From assembly GCA_949285425.1 (NCBI GenBank), contig CASEAJ010000033.1:1-37449 (forward strand): a stretch of 37,449 nt of DNA. The letters run 5' to 3'. This DNA comes from an uncultured Porphyromonadaceae bacterium. Its GTDB lineage: Bacteria > Bacteroidota > Bacteroidia > Bacteroidales > Paludibacteraceae. Each line of letters opens with the position of its first letter. Within the stretch, counting starts at the first letter, position 1. The translations under genes and the position numbers were made by a program. The notes under the pieces are model-generated. The model was given only the letters and a program-made list of their open reading frames with translations, ran no database searches and was not told the DNA's origin. Below are positions 8,911 through 16,973 of the stretch, piece by piece.

Positions 8911-9866
8911 TGCAGGGTGCTTTTTGCTTTTTGTCGGCGATAAGCCTCAACCGCTTCAGGTGTGGTTTTCCAGCGGCGATGCATCCATACCCATTGGGTG
9001 GGGTAAGCGCGTACCATTTCTTCCATGACTTTTGTTTGCCGTTGGGTGTTTTCCCATAAATCGGCTTCTGTGTTTCCAGTTTTCACGACAGGCAATTCCG
9101 GATAAATGTTGAAACGGTAGTTGTCATCCGCTTTGCGAGTCATTACCATAGGGACAATCAGAGCACCGGTTTCCAAGGCCAGCCTTGAAGCTCCGAGGGG
9201 GGTGTAGGCTTGTTTGCCCATAAAGTCGACAAAAACACTTTTTACCTTTGTGTCCTGATCTATCATGAGTATGAGACATTCGCCTTTGCGCAGTACTTCC
9301 ACCAGTTTCTTGTATGAACCTTCACGGGTGATGTTCTTCATTCCCCGACGTCCGCGGAAGCGTACCATCATGTCTTCAAGCAGTTTCATTTTCATGGATT
9401 TGCTTGCGGCTGATGTCTCATATCCCAACATGGGTGGAGTGATGGCCGCAAATTCCCAGGAACTGAGATGGGGAATGAGGCAAATGACCCCTTTCCCTTG
9501 TTCGTAGGCCTTGCGCAGATGTTCTTCTCCTTCGACTTCGATGAGTTTGAAGAATTTTTTCTTGTCTGTGACATGCGAGTAGGCCATGTAGTCGAAGAAT
9601 GATTTGATTTCTTCGATAAACACTTGCTGTGCCATACTGATTCGTTCGGATTCGGTTGTCTCGTTTCCGTATATCATGCGGAGGTTGTCCAAAGCACGGG
9701 TACGGGACTTGTCGGCCATGTTGTAAAAACGGCCGCCTACGAAAACCGCAAACCGTCTGACCCAACGGATGGGCAATATGCGGAATATCAATATGGTGAT
9801 GTACAGAAAGGGAAACAGGAGCGACAACACCAGTTTCCTGCGAAATGTTTTCTTATCGAATGCCAT
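8907..9866 (-). CDS. Lipid A biosynthesis acyltransferase (LpxL/HtrB family)
   Basis: An inner-membrane enzyme that adds a secondary acyl chain to the lipid A precursor from acyl-ACP. The 319-residue product has an N-terminal hydrophobic anchor (about residues 12-32) and the HX4D/E catalytic motif as His133-Leu-Ser-Ser-Trp-x-Glu (H133, E138 within PHLSSWEFAA). IDQD and VPMVMTR correspond to the conserved DQxx and PxxxxR blocks. The C-terminal PTQWVWMHRRWKT is a standard family ending. It sits 18 bases downstream of era and overlaps mpg by four bases. Which acyl chain and position it serves cannot be told. Confidence 0.92.
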   Translation of the reverse strand: MAFDKKTFRRKLVLSLLFPFLYITILIFRILPIRWVRRFAVFVGGRFYNMADKSRTRALDNLRMIYGNETTESERISMAQQVFIEEIKSFFDYMAYSHVTDKKKFFKLIEVEGEEHLRKAYEQGKGVICLIPHLSSWEFAAITPPMLGYETSAASKSMKMKLLEDMMVRFRGRRGMKNITREGSYKKLVEVLRKGECLILMIDQDTKVKSVFVDFMGKQAYTPLGASRLALETGALIVPMVMTRKADDNYRFNIYPELPVVKTGNTEADLWENTQRQTKVMEEMVRAYPTQWVWMHRRWKTTPEAVEAYRRQKAKSTLQ

Positions 9867-9884
9867 AGGAATACCTCCAATGTG

Positions 9885-10766
9885 TCATTCCGGATCGTAT
9901 CCGAAACTCTTTAGTTTGTTTTCCTTGTTACGCCAGTCTTTTTCCACTTTGACGAACAGTTCCAGGAATACTTTTTTGTCGAAGAACGCTTCAATGTCTT
10001 TGCGTGCTTCCATACCGACTTTTTTCAGCGATTTGCCTCCATGTCCGATGATGATTCCTTTTTGCGATTCCCGTTCAACATAGATTAACGCATTGATACG
10101 TATCAGCTTTTCTTCTTCATGAAACTGTTCTACTTCCACTTCTACCGAGTAGGGGATTTCCTTTTCATAGTTCAGCAGTATTTTTTCCCGGATGATTTCC
10201 GTTACGAAAAAGCGGGCTGGCTTGTCCGTGAGCTGGTCTTTCTCGAAAAAGGGAGGTGACTCGGGAAGCAGTTCCTTGATGCGGTTGAATACGTGTTCGA
10301 CATTGAACTTGTTGATGGCTGAGATGGGAATAATCTCAGCATTAGGCATCAGCTCTTTCCATTTTTCCACCAATGCGATGAGCCTCTCCTGGTCAATCAG
10401 GTCGATTTTGTTGATGATGAGCAGAATGGGAGCTGGGTTGTGTTTGACCTTTTCAACAAAACTTTTGTTCTTCTCATAGGAGTCGAACACATCGGTCACG
10501 TATAACAACACATCGGCATCGGTGAGTGCCGAGGTAGAGAATTTCAGCATGGATTCCTGCAGGCGGTAGTTGGGTTTGAGCACTCCAGGGGTGTCCGAAT
10601 ACACAATTTGGAAATCGTCGCCGTTCACAATGCCCAGTATGCGGTGACGTGTGGTTTGTGCCTTGGAAGTAATGATGGAAATACGCTCGCCAACCAAAGC
10701 GTTCATGAGTGTGGATTTACCCACGTTTGGGTTTCCTACAATGTTGACAAATCCTGATTTATGCAT
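9885..10766 (-). CDS. era: GTPase Era
   Basis: An essential ribosome-assembly GTPase that binds the 3' end of 16S rRNA. The motifs are complete: P-loop GNPNVGKS (11-18), switch I KAQTTRHRILGI, DTPG (58-61), NKID (119-122), and the C-terminal KH RNA-binding domain with GIIIGHGGKSLKKVG (near 237-251). The 293-residue length is typical. It is first in the era-lpxL-mpg operon. The gap before it holds a 17-bp inverted repeat with a -7 box, so it may have its own promoter. Confidence 0.97.
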   Translation of the reverse strand: MHKSGFVNIVGNPNVGKSTLMNALVGERISIITSKAQTTRHRILGIVNGDDFQIVYSDTPGVLKPNYRLQESMLKFSTSALTDADVLLYVTDVFDSYEKNKSFVEKVKHNPAPILLIINKIDLIDQERLIALVEKWKELMPNAEIIPISAINKFNVEHVFNRIKELLPESPPFFEKDQLTDKPARFFVTEIIREKILLNYEKEIPYSVEVEVEQFHEEEKLIRINALIYVERESQKGIIIGHGGKSLKKVGMEARKDIEAFFDKKVFLELFVKVEKDWRNKENKLKSFGYDPE

Positions 10767-10793
10767 AAAAGTTTATTGGTTGTTATCAGATTG

Positions 10794-10832
10794 CAAACTT
10801 ACATAAAATCTCATGGATTTTATGTAAGTTTG
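10794..10832. promoter_or_regulatory. 17-bp inverted repeat with -7-like boxes, ahead of era
   Basis: Perfect 17-bp arms (10794-10810 and 10816-10832) enclose TCATG. Each arm ends in TAAGTTTG read outward, which fits the TAnnTTTG promoter box. On the minus strand this box (10801-10794) would start a transcript about 20 bases before the era ATG. It has no T-tract on the minus strand, so an operator or promoter dyad is likelier than a terminator. Confidence 0.55.
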
Positions 10833-10852
10833 TTGTAATGCAGTTTGTATCC

Positions 10853-11398
10853 CTATTCGCAAATACGAATATTTAACTTTTCACAGCCTACGAATCCGGA
10901 TTTAACAATTTGGTTGTAATAATCAGTTTCGGCAGAGGGAACATATGGCACCTGGTACATCTCGACAAAAGGGTATTTCTCTGCTATATGTGCTGACAGA
11001 GTGTCCAAAGCTGGAACTTTGGTAAAAGCGGCATATTCTTCGTATGTGTAATCCAAAAACACGGAAGCCGTTCCAATACCTCTTCGGTCCAACCAATAGT
11101 TGTCATCAAGTGGCAATGGTAGAGCGAGGTCACCGGCCGTGTACAAATCGGATGGAGCGGGATAGGAGATGATGCGTTCGCGCTTTTCGTCCATTTGCAC
11201 CGGTACGAGTTTGGCATAGTCACCCTTCATTTTGTACACAATGACAGGTGGATGGGTGACGGATGTCATTTCGGCCGGTTGCACCGTGGAAGAGGTCCTG
11301 TTTTGCATGTCGAAGGTCATCCGCTGTGAAGCGCAACCAGCAGTCACTAAAGACAAGAACAATAGAGAAAAACGAATAAATGCATTAGGTACCCGCAT
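10853..11398 (-). CDS. Putative lipoprotein of unknown function, beside the C10 peptidase
   Basis: A 181-residue product with a lipoprotein signal: a hydrophobic run FSLLFLSLVTAGC in which TAGC is a good lipobox, so it should be lipid-anchored at the envelope. The mature part (about 155 residues) has a conserved look (VIVYKMKGDYAKLVPV, IISYPAPSDLY, YWLDRRGIGTASVFL, YTYEEYA) and two late cysteines near the C-terminus, but I do not recognise a characterised family. I start at the ATG at 11398; the upstream candidate at 11416 would add six residues before the signal. It lies 21 bases after the peptidase stop, so the two are probably co-transcribed. Secreted C10 peptidases often have an inhibitor gene next door, which makes that role conceivable; nothing in the sequence proves it. 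Confidence 0.65.
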   Translation of the reverse strand: MRVPNAFIRFSLLFLSLVTAGCASQRMTFDMQNRTSSTVQPAEMTSVTHPPVIVYKMKGDYAKLVPVQMDEKRERIISYPAPSDLYTAGDLALPLPLDDNYWLDRRGIGTASVFLDYTYEEYAAFTKVPALDTLSAHIAEKYPFVEMYQVPYVPSAETDYYNQIVKSGFVGCEKLNIRICE

Positions 11399-11419
11399 TT
11401 TACAAGATGTCAGCATAGT

Positions 11420-12976
11420 TTATTGTTTGATTATTATCCTTTCAGTGTGCAGGCCTTCAGCAGTATCAACAGAAAGCAGATAAACCCCTTGAGTCTGGGA
11501 CGTTTTCAAGTAGCATTCCTGTTTTCCGTCACATGTCTGTTCTTGCAATAGTGTTCCTTGCAATGAATAGAGGCGTAGGCTCTTTATACCGGCCTTGCTG
11601 TTTACTATGACATAGTCGGTGATCGGGTTGGGATAAAGTTCGACAGAAATGTCATGTGTTCCCTCGTCTATTCCCGAGACTGGTAAAACATCTACTCGCA
11701 TCGTTTCTTCACCATTATCAAAAGGCACATACTTGGCATTCAATCCTCTTTCTAAATAGACTATGCCTAAATAATATGTCCCGGCTGTAAGTTGTCCTAC
11801 GTTTCCGGTTACCGAAAAATCAGCTTCTTTGTCCTTGGATACTTGTACTTTCTTGGCTTCTGAGATATAATTGAATATACCATTTTCATTTGCCAAGGTC
11901 AGGTATAAATCACCGGAAAACTCTCCTCCAGTATTGTGTATGGTAGTGGCAAATGTAAAGTCGTTTTGCGGATAAAGGGTAGTGATGTGTGTGTCTGCCT
12001 TGCTTATTGACAATATAGGAGCAGCCTCAGGGTTAGCTGTTACTTTTGCTGTGAGGTAACCTGTGGTGTTGTCCACTGCGGCTAATTGTACCACACCTTT
12101 ATCTTCATATCCAAAAATCATAAAATAAGTGCCTGCAGGTACGTTGCCGATATTTCCAGACACGTTGATTGTCGTCTTGCTTTCACCTTGTGGAACAACA
12201 ACATTTGTTCCTTCGGATAAATAGACTATCGACCCCATAAGCCTATTTATGAGAATCAGATAAAATTTATTGTTCAGACTAAGTCCTTTATTCTCCACGA
12301 CTATGTTTTGTGTGAAGTCAGCATATTGTGTTAACGAGGTTTGAAATGTCGAGCCCTCTTCTTTGACAAGAATGTTGGGAGCAATGGGATCTTCGGCAGG
12401 GACGGTACTGAAGTGCACTGTATCTTCTGACACATCTGCTAAAAGATAAGGTGAATCGTTTTGATAAGTATGTACATGCTGCCAGGTCGTATGGCCTGCC
12501 TGCTGGTATGCCCAATACATTTTATACGTTCCATTGGGCAAAGAGGTAGGAAAGGTCGTTGAGAATGGGGTGTTTGTGAATTCGAAGTAGAATTGCGATT
12601 GCAAAGTCTTGGCATCTTCGAAACAAGGTAATGTGTCGACCGCTATGTTCTGTTCGTTATATATGAGTATTCCGATGTTCACTTCTGCTGTTGCCCATCC
12701 CCCGTTGAGTAAAGTACCGGTAATGCGCATTTCCCCTTCGCGGGCTATTTCTTCATCAAGTGATAAAGGACCGGAAGATGCATATATTTCAGGGTTGGCT
12801 TGTCCGCCCATTTCAGGACGAATACCGGTAATAATGGCTTGTTGATAATTGAATCCGCCTGTATATCCTCCGGTTCCTAACGCTTCAGGTTCGAGCGCAT
12901 CGAGCCTGAAATAGCCATCGGACATGCCGCTCCAACCCCAATTGATATGGAAATAACCGTTTGCTATCCATCGCAA
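11420..12976 (-). CDS. C10 (streptopain-like) peptidase, C-terminal part after a frameshift
   Basis: This frame continues the peptidase encoded upstream at 12964-13929. It opens with [20 protein letters not shown], the C10 block that follows the catalytic histidine, including the conserved tryptophans. Three or so Ig-like beta-sandwich repeats follow ([17 protein letters not shown] and [17 protein letters not shown] mark equivalent strands). The end is a type A type IX-secretion-like sorting domain ([30 protein letters not shown]). The displayed start (a TTG at 12976) is artificial, as the frame has no plausible start of its own. Adding one base near 12964-12965 fuses both parts into a protein of about 836 residues reading [19 protein letters not shown]. 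Confidence 0.85.
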   Translation of the reverse strand: MRWIANGYFHINWGWSGMSDGYFRLDALEPEALGTGGYTGGFNYQQAIITGIRPEMGGQANPEIYASSGPLSLDEEIAREGEMRITGTLLNGGWATAEVNIGILIYNEQNIAVDTLPCFEDAKTLQSQFYFEFTNTPFSTTFPTSLPNGTYKMYWAYQQAGHTTWQHVHTYQNDSPYLLADVSEDTVHFSTVPAEDPIAPNILVKEEGSTFQTSLTQYADFTQNIVVENKGLSLNNKFYLILINRLMGSIVYLSEGTNVVVPQGESKTTINVSGNIGNVPAGTYFMIFGYEDKGVVQLAAVDNTTGYLTAKVTANPEAAPILSISKADTHITTLYPQNDFTFATTIHNTGGEFSGDLYLTLANENGIFNYISEAKKVQVSKDKEADFSVTGNVGQLTAGTYYLGIVYLERGLNAKYVPFDNGEETMRVDVLPVSGIDEGTHDISVELYPNPITDYVIVNSKAGIKSLRLYSLQGTLLQEQTCDGKQECYLKTSQTQGVYLLSVDTAEGLHTERIIIKQ

Positions 12977-13929
12977 ACAAAAGCGTGTCCACCAGCCGGT
13001 GCGGTTCCCACGTATATTACAGGACGTTCTTCATCCAATTCTTTTTTTATCAATTCTTCCCAGTCGGTCGTGAGATAATAGTCGCGCAATTTATGGCTCA
13101 TGCCACCATCGTATCCGAAATACGTATAAAGGGCATAAGGTATGTCAATGGCATATGCTCCGCTCACAATGCCATACTGCATGTCAACTGACACACCGCA
13201 ATGATACATAAGGGTAGCTACAGCATCGCCTGCTTCTTGTGTGAAATTGTCACCATAGGTCGGGAGCATGGCGTCCCATTTGTAACTTGTCGACCCGAAG
13301 TCGGCGGATATGGTTTGTAACACCCCATCCACCCTGTAGCGGTATGAGTGCGAACCCGCTCCTTGCAACGGATGACGGTGATGGTACATAACCTGAGCCA
13401 TGGCTGTGGCCACACAACCGGCAGGAGTCTTTGTGCCATCGGAGAAGGCAGGACACAAGTTGTTGTAAGGTGCCTGCTGATCCCATTTCGTGTTTCCCAA
13501 CAAAGGTTCGACACTATTGCCCGTTGCACTTCGCAAAGACTTGTTCACTTGCAGTTCAGGGGTAGCAAAAAGCACATCCAACTGTCGCTCGTAATGGGCG
13601 AGCCACCATTTCACATTCGCGGGGGCACGGTCGTAGTCAAACAATCCGTTGTCGGAGTAGGCAAGTATGCCTTCTGTACGGTCATCGCCGGACACAATAA
13701 TATATCCTTCTTTTTCGCCTCGGTTAAACACATAATAACGGTTCTTGCCATCGATGCGTTTTGAAACATAGGCCGTTGACAAGTCTGTCGAGCGGTTTGA
13801 GCGTAATGTACTGGATTCGTTTATGAATCCAGCTGCCATTTTCTTGGCAGCTATTTTATCTATCGGTGCAGAGAACAATCCTGCGTAGCTAATAAACAGA
13901 TAGCTCCATACAAATAAAGACTTTTTCAT
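12964..13929 (-). CDS. C10 (streptopain-like) cysteine peptidase, N-terminal and catalytic part
   Basis: A 321-residue frame with a signal peptide ([20 protein letters not shown]), a SpeB-type propeptide (about 22-130; [20 protein letters not shown] is the typical block) and most of a C10 catalytic domain. Catalytic Cys172 lies in [19 protein letters not shown] and catalytic His315 in GGHAFVCDG. Family members are secreted cysteine peptidases such as streptopain and the Bacteroides fragilis Bfp proteases. The frame stops at a TAG directly after VCDG, where the family continues with a Tyr and then a GYFHINWGW block. That block is found one frame over at 11420-12976. The gene is therefore frameshifted by one missing base, either a true mutation or a sequence error. 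Confidence 0.88.
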   Translation of the reverse strand: MKKSLFVWSYLFISYAGLFSAPIDKIAAKKMAAGFINESSTLRSNRSTDLSTAYVSKRIDGKNRYYVFNRGEKEGYIIVSGDDRTEGILAYSDNGLFDYDRAPANVKWWLAHYERQLDVLFATPELQVNKSLRSATGNSVEPLLGNTKWDQQAPYNNLCPAFSDGTKTPAGCVATAMAQVMYHHRHPLQGAGSHSYRYRVDGVLQTISADFGSTSYKWDAMLPTYGDNFTQEAGDAVATLMYHCGVSVDMQYGIVSGAYAIDIPYALYTYFGYDGGMSHKLRDYYLTTDWEELIKKELDEERPVIYVGTAPAGGHAFVCDG

Positions 13930-13987
13930 TCAAAAAACAATTATCAATTAAGCATGGGTCAAAAGTAAGGAGAATTATGACAACCGG

Positions 13988-13995
13988 CAAATATA
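13988..13995 (-). promoter_or_regulatory. -7 box before the C10 peptidase
   Basis: TATATTTG on the minus strand fits TAnnTTTG and would give a leader of about 50 bases. A TTG at 14014-14012 is a weak -33 candidate with a short 16-base spacing. Confidence 0.45.
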
Positions 13996-14076
13996 TTTTA
14001 CTAATGTAGTGCAAGTTCAGAGTAAGAGATGAGTTGAAGGACATTGCACAGATTGAATACTCCAGACATTGGCAGA

Positions 14077-14116
14077 GTGGCTCATGTATTCGTTTTTCGA
14101 ATATGCATGGAGCCAC
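14077..14116 (-). repeat. Long imperfect hairpin after the TonB receptor gene
   Basis: GTGGCT/AGCCAC, CATG/CATG and ATTCG/CGAAT stack into one interrupted stem around a five-base loop (14093-14097). It lies 25 bases beyond the receptor stop. No T-tract follows, so it is a possible but atypical terminator. Confidence 0.5.
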
Positions 14117-14140
14117 ATTTCTGTATTGGCAGGACGGACG

Positions 14141-16621
14141 CTATTTGAAATCGACAATAATCTTGAAATTGAATTGCCTTCCTGTGAGATAGTTGGGAAC
14201 CGCCCATTCCTGACCGTATGCATCGGAAACCCAGTACATGGAGTTTTCGTTGTTGTAGTCGAGCAGGTTGAATACTTCGAGGTTCAGCCATATGCTTTCA
14301 AAGTGCTTGAAAAACGGACGGCTCATGAATTTGTCTTTCCCGCTGATAAAGCCTCGCGATGCGCCTATGTCGATGCGGTTGTAGGGACGCAGACGCGAAA
14401 TGGCTCGATATTCCACGCTGCCCGGCACCCCAAATGGAAGCCCATCGCTGAAAATGAATTTCAGTTGCATTTTATATTTCGGATTGGTCGGCCAATAGTC
14501 TTGAAACAGCAGCGAAAACGCATAGCGTGTTTCGTTGGGACGCGGAACCCAGTCGTGTTGCATTTCCTGTGTGCCGGTGAGGTTGCCTTCGTCATCATAG
14601 ATGTGTTTAATGTAGGTGCTTCCATCGACTATTTTTTCGCGTGACCGCATCAGTGAGAAGTTAATCCATGAGTCGGTGCCCGGAACCAGTTCGCCGAACA
14701 GCTTGAAGTCAATGCCGGCCGTGTAGGCGATGGCATCGTTCTTGCCCGAGTAGCGCACGTTGACATTGTCCAGGGTGTAGGTGGTGACACGGTCGGCCAG
14801 TTTGAGGTAGGCCTCGGTAGTAAACTTGAACGGCCGTCCCCAAGCCCGGAAATAATGGTCTCCTCCCAGCAGGAACTGTAGCGAGCGTTGTGCCTTGATG
14901 TCTTTGTTCAGCTGTACCTTTACGTTGCCCATCGCATCGCTCACGGTGTCGCGCAGTTCTTTGTAGAAAGGAGCCTGGTAATAAAGCCCGGTGGCAAAGC
15001 GGAAACTGAAGTCATGTTCCCAATGCGGGATGAACGACACGGACACTCTCGGACTTACCAGCAGTTCGTTGTTGAAGTTCCAGTAATTGGCCCGTACTCC
15101 TCCGGTGAAGGAAAAACGTCCGGCATTGGCATCCAGCTTGTATGTGTCTTGTATGTAGGCCTGTCCGCGCCATGAATTCATGAGTACGTCCGATTTCATG
15201 TTTTCATACAGGGACATGTGGTCGGGCGTGTGGGGTAGGGAATAGTTTACGGAGTCGCGCCATTCCCATTCGCTTATCTTGTCGTTGATGCGTTCCAGTT
15301 GTCCGCTGATGCCCCATTTCAGGTTGTGTCCGTCCAGGCTGTATTGTCCCTGATGGCCTATGTTGGCCACGGTGGCTTGCAGGCGGTTGCGGGCATGTTC
15401 GTGGTAATTGCCCACGCCGAGCACTTCTCCGTCTTTGTTCTCTTCGTCCAGTTCCATTTTGATTTCTCCCAGCATGTATTCGCCGGAAATGTCGTATGTC
15501 TCATGTTCGTTGGTGTGGAACGCCGAAGCGATGAGGCTCAACTTCATGTCTTTTTGCGGCCGGTAGTTGAGGGTCAATGCTCCGAATGAGGTTCTGAACA
15601 GGTCATCTTCCTGCCCGTTGAAGTAAATGACCAGTTTGCGGCCCATGTTGTAAGTGCCGAAGCGGGTTTCGCGCCTCACGGGAACAAACTTGTAGTCGTT
15701 TTGCGAAAAGTTTCCTAAAAAAGTCAGCTCCCATTCGGGGTTGAACTGGTAGGTCATGTAGGTCTGGTAATCAAGAAAGTTAGGACGGTATTCCGCATCG
15801 GTGTCGAGGGTGCCGAGCAGGTAGGCTGATGTCTTGTAGCGAATGCCGTGCATTTGGGTGAACTTTTTGCCGGCAGTGCCTACATAGGCCGTGGCTCCGA
15901 GCAGGCTGAGTGACACGCTCGATTCGAATTGCTTGGGCTTTTTGTACGTGATGTCCAGCACGGATGACATCTTGTCGCCGTATTCGGCATCAAACCCTCC
16001 CGAGGAAAATGCGACTTGTTCCACCATGTCGGGGTTGATGACGCTCAGTCCTTCCTGTTGTCCGGAGCGTATCAGCAGCGGACGGTACACTTCAATGCCG
16101 TTTATGTAGACGATGTTTTCATCGAAACTGCCTCCCCGTACGTTGTATTGCGAACTGAGTTCGTTGTTTGAACTGACTCCGGTGAACGTGAGCAGCAGTG
16201 ACTCGATGCCTCCGGTGGCATTGGGCATGAGACGGTATTTCGAGGGGTCGAGCACTTCTTTGGTCGAGGTCTGTATGCGTTGCGCCACCACATCTATTCC
16301 GTCAATCTCGGTGGCGGCAGCCGGCAGTTCGACTGTCATGTGCAGCACCCGTTCGGTGGGGCGCAGCGTGTGCTTCAAGGTCTCGTAACCCAGCATGGAA
16401 AAAACAATGATGGCCGAGTCTTGTATCTCGGCTTCTATCTCGTAGTATCCGTTTATGTTGGTACTGGTCCCTATGTTGGTATTTTCCAGGTAGACGTTTG
16501 CATACTCAATGCCCCGGTTGTTTGTGTCGATGACATAGCCATAGACCCGAACCTTGTTTTGGGCATTTGCGAGCAGAAAAGAAATGAACAATGACAGGAA
16601 AAGAATATATCTTGACTTCAT
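14141..16621 (-). CDS. TonB-dependent outer-membrane receptor with carboxypeptidase-regulatory-like domain
   Basis: An 826-residue outer-membrane transporter energised through TonB. It starts with a signal peptide (MKSRYILFLSLFISFLLANA), followed by a CarboxypepD_reg-like domain (about 22-105: VRVYGYVIDTNNRGIEYANV, GTSTNINGYYEI). A plug domain follows (about 110-230: SQYNVRGGSFDENIVYINGIEVYRP, GGFDAEYGDKMSSVLDI), and the rest is a 22-strand-type barrel ending in an aromatic-rich strand (FNFKIIVDFK). No SusD-like lipoprotein gene is adjacent, so it is not an ordinary polysaccharide-utilisation SusC. The substrate is unknown. The ATG at 16621 is chosen because the signal peptide starts there; nine more codons are open upstream. 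Confidence 0.9.
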   Translation of the reverse strand: MKSRYILFLSLFISFLLANAQNKVRVYGYVIDTNNRGIEYANVYLENTNIGTSTNINGYYEIEAEIQDSAIIVFSMLGYETLKHTLRPTERVLHMTVELPAAATEIDGIDVVAQRIQTSTKEVLDPSKYRLMPNATGGIESLLLTFTGVSSNNELSSQYNVRGGSFDENIVYINGIEVYRPLLIRSGQQEGLSVINPDMVEQVAFSSGGFDAEYGDKMSSVLDITYKKPKQFESSVSLSLLGATAYVGTAGKKFTQMHGIRYKTSAYLLGTLDTDAEYRPNFLDYQTYMTYQFNPEWELTFLGNFSQNDYKFVPVRRETRFGTYNMGRKLVIYFNGQEDDLFRTSFGALTLNYRPQKDMKLSLIASAFHTNEHETYDISGEYMLGEIKMELDEENKDGEVLGVGNYHEHARNRLQATVANIGHQGQYSLDGHNLKWGISGQLERINDKISEWEWRDSVNYSLPHTPDHMSLYENMKSDVLMNSWRGQAYIQDTYKLDANAGRFSFTGGVRANYWNFNNELLVSPRVSVSFIPHWEHDFSFRFATGLYYQAPFYKELRDTVSDAMGNVKVQLNKDIKAQRSLQFLLGGDHYFRAWGRPFKFTTEAYLKLADRVTTYTLDNVNVRYSGKNDAIAYTAGIDFKLFGELVPGTDSWINFSLMRSREKIVDGSTYIKHIYDDEGNLTGTQEMQHDWVPRPNETRYAFSLLFQDYWPTNPKYKMQLKFIFSDGLPFGVPGSVEYRAISRLRPYNRIDIGASRGFISGKDKFMSRPFFKHFESIWLNLEVFNLLDYNNENSMYWVSDAYGQEWAVPNYLTGRQFNFKIIVDFK

Positions 16622-16775
16622 ACGGAAAATTCGCGTGTTGCAAAACAAATGTTTAGTCTCTACAATAAACGGAAAAAAATAAAGATTATTTTATGAACTC
16701 CTCCAAACGTTTCTGCGGAACACGGACGAAAATTCCGGCAAGGTTTGAAATGCTGGTGTATTACCATAGGAATAT

Positions 16776-16810
16776 AGAAAAAACAGAGGATGTATCAAAA
16801 TGCATCCTCT
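16776..16810 (-). terminator. Rho-independent terminator after guaB
   Basis: Read on the minus strand, AGAGGATG (16810-16803) pairs with CATCCTCT (16792-16785) across a ten-base loop and runs into GTTTTTTCT. It lies about 160 bases past the guaB stop, beyond the long inverted repeat. Confidence 0.85.
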
Positions 16811-16825
16811 TTCATATTCTGGTAA

Positions 16826-16944
16826 GGTGCATCAGAATGGGTAAGATGCAAGACGCTGAGACTGAGGCCGATGGAGCGTACTTTTGTACGTGACCGAAGC
16901 CGAATGTCGAAAGCAACGCAGCAGATTGCCCATTCTGATGCACC
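16826..16944. repeat. Long inverted repeat, 16-bp arms, structured 87-base interior
   Basis: Perfect arms GGTGCATCAGAATGGG (16826-16841) and CCCATTCTGATGCACC (16929-16944). The interior has a central CGTAC-TTTT-GTACG hairpin and weaker flanking pairing, so the whole folds into one long rod. It sits just after guaB and before its terminator. Possibly a small repeated element or structured 3' UTR. Confidence 0.75.
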
Positions 16945-16973
16945 GTGCAGTGCGTGTTTGCCGGATTTCCCGT

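Larger units (their letters stand above)
16622..16973. other. Intergenic region with the guaB terminator and a long inverted repeat
   Basis: This 352-base gap between the TonB receptor and guaB has no credible gene. It holds a minus-strand terminator (16776-16810) and a 119-bp inverted-repeat structure (16826-16944). Confidence 0.7.

Noticed and set aside
14069..14644. A 191-residue plus-strand frame over the end of the TonB receptor gene
   Set aside because: It overlaps the conserved barrel C-terminus on the other strand and shows no family features.
14141..16621. The TonB receptor as a SusC of a polysaccharide utilisation locus
   Set aside because: There is no SusD partner, glycoside hydrolase or sensor gene nearby, and the protein lacks the longer SusC layout.
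16693..16893. A 66-residue frame between the TonB receptor and guaB
   Set aside because: It runs through the guaB terminator and one arm of the long inverted repeat; the composition is not protein-like.
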